This document shows positions 57,190 through 57,897 of a stretch of DNA of 57,897 bases, in pieces. A program made the translations under genes and the position numbers. Each line of letters starts with the position of its first letter. The stretch's first letter is position 1. The DNA is from a virus, in IMG/VR virus record IMGVR_UViG_3300044640_000504, positions 1 to 57,897 of that record; one strand, 5' to 3'. Below the pieces are notes generated by a model, which worked only from the letters and a program-made list of their open reading frames with translations, had not been told where the DNA came from and made no database searches.

Positions 57190-57621
57190 TTAAAAATCTA
57201 TAATTGTTCTTGCTATTTTATTTAATCTTTCTTTTATACGAAAGATACTTGTGTTTGTTCTTTTGTAAAAATCTTCGTTCTTTACTCCGTTTTCCATTTT
57301 AAGTTTGTTGTACCAACCTAAAAATCTTTCTACCTCTGCTAATTGGTTTTTGATTTCCCTAACACCTAAATTGATTTTTTGTTCTGGTGAACGAGTTTCA
57401 TCTCTTTTAAGTGCTAACCAACGATTTTCAGCTAATTCATATCCAGTTCCAGATGATTTAGCTTTACGCTCTTTATCAGCCTGTGTATTTCTACCAAACG
57501 CAAATGGAGTTTGATACCCGTCTACCGAAGCAGTTGTAGTTTCTTCGTTAGTTGGTGTGTTCCTTTCACGAAGTTTTTTACGAACTATTTCTTTTAATCT
57601 ATCTCTACTAGATAATTCCAT
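57190..57621 (-). CDS. Head-operon protein of unknown function
   Basis: This 143-residue protein starts MELSSRDRLKEIVRKKLRER and contains TGYELAENRWLALKRDETRS, then INLGVREIKNQLAEVERFLG and a helical RIKERLNKIARTIIDF end. It is highly charged and helical. Its start overlaps the upstream gene by 14 bases. It ends one base before the next gene. The N-terminus is basic and amphipathic, loosely like a targeting tag but without the MIKLK pattern. I do not recognise the family. Confidence 0.6.
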   Translation of the reverse strand: MELSSRDRLKEIVRKKLRERNTPTNEETTTASVDGYQTPFAFGRNTQADKERKAKSSGTGYELAENRWLALKRDETRSPEQKINLGVREIKNQLAEVERFLGWYNKLKMENGVKNEDFYKRTNTSIFRIKERLNKIARTIIDF

Positions 57622-57897
57622 TTTGAGTTCCCTTTAATACTTTATCCAACTCATATCCCATAATAACAGATGTAATGTGTGTATCTGTAATTTTAGATGC
57701 AGTTTTGATTTTATTCAACTGATTGATTGTTTCAGCTAACTTTATTTTGGTAACTTTATCTTTGATTTCTTTACCAGTTTTAGTTAGTTCTTTGTTTAAT
57801 TGAACAACTTCGTTTGTAATAAATGCTTTAAGATTATCAGAGTTAGTAAATGAGTTGATGTATTCTTTTAAAATACCCTTTTGTTTCTCATTTAAGG
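57608..57897 (-). CDS. Helical head-operon protein, 5' end outside window (partial)
   Basis: A frame enters from the right edge of the window and stops at 57608, giving 95 visible residues. The protein is helical and charged: KQKGILKEYINSFTNSDNLK, then NEVVQLNKELTKTGKEIKD, then LAETINQLNKIKTASKITDT. Its end overlaps the next start by 14 bases, indicating translational coupling. No start is visible, and I cannot assign a family. Position upstream of the head operon suggests a head-assembly role. Confidence 0.6.
   Translation of the reverse strand, partial: LNEKQKGILKEYINSFTNSDNLKAFITNEVVQLNKELTKTGKEIKDKVTKIKLAETINQLNKIKTASKITDTHITSVIMGYELDKVLKGTQNGII

Noticed and set aside
1-57897. tRNA genes, integrase, transposase or attachment sites
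   Set aside because: No cloverleaf-like sequence, recombinase motif or terminal inverted repeat was seen on reading; the window is compact structural coding DNA. A dedicated tRNA scan would be the decisive check.

Overview
This window is a block of late structural genes from a large contractile-tailed, T4-like phage. Every gene I can support lies on the minus strand, so transcription runs from high to low coordinates. The host is probably a member of the Bacteroidota, most likely a flavobacterium. Four promoters fit the Bacteroidota pattern (TTG, exactly 20 bases, TACCTTTA), the phage-encoded ribosomal protein bS21 looks like the Bacteroidota form, and the DNA is AT-rich. No tRNA, integrase, transposase or CRISPR array is visible. 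Layout in transcription order: (1) 57.9-49.2 kb, head: three poorly known proteins, a GH19 endolysin, the gp21-like prohead protease, five small proteins with a shared N-terminal tag (MIKLKxLLxE) that resembles a T4 capsid-targeting sequence, bS21, an acidic gp22-like scaffold and the gp23-like major capsid protein. (2) 49.2-45.9 kb: a head-fibre-like protein, then an island of small unknown genes driven by host-type promoters. (3) 45.8-41.9 kb: gp13-, gp14- and gp15-like neck and tail-completion proteins plus three small unknown proteins. (4) 41.8-32.9 kb: stalk-like fibre proteins, a collagen-like fibre, a poly-glycine adhesin and an APS-kinase-like enzyme. (5) 32.8-25.3 kb: a tight operon of a sulfotransferase, two 2-oxoglutarate/Fe(II) oxygenases and four glycosyltransferases, one with a TibC-like iron-finger heptosyltransferase half. 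(6) 25.3-10.6 kb: adhesin and spike genes, including three tandem paralogues and a 1553-residue collagen-like fibre. (7) 10.6 kb to the left end: tail sheath, tail tube, gp26/gp51-like hub-assembly pair, tape measure and baseplate proteins including gp53. The best candidate for an undescribed system is the set of APS kinase, sulfotransferase, oxygenases and glycosyltransferases placed between collagen-like fibre genes. I infer that it hydroxylates, glycosylates and sulfates the phage's own fibres. Capsule or host glycan modification is the main alternative. Other strong signals are a late-promoter-like motif (TATATTTATA on the coding strand) repeated about 16 times at unit starts and often preceded by a terminator, the capsid-targeting tag family, a bS21 that may lack the tyrosine used by flavobacterial ribosomes to hold the anti-Shine-Dalgarno, a possible frameshift joining the gp26 and gp51 homologues, and a copper-site-like cupredoxin domain inside the giant fibre. 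All assignments come from reading the sequence and recalled family knowledge. No database search was run.
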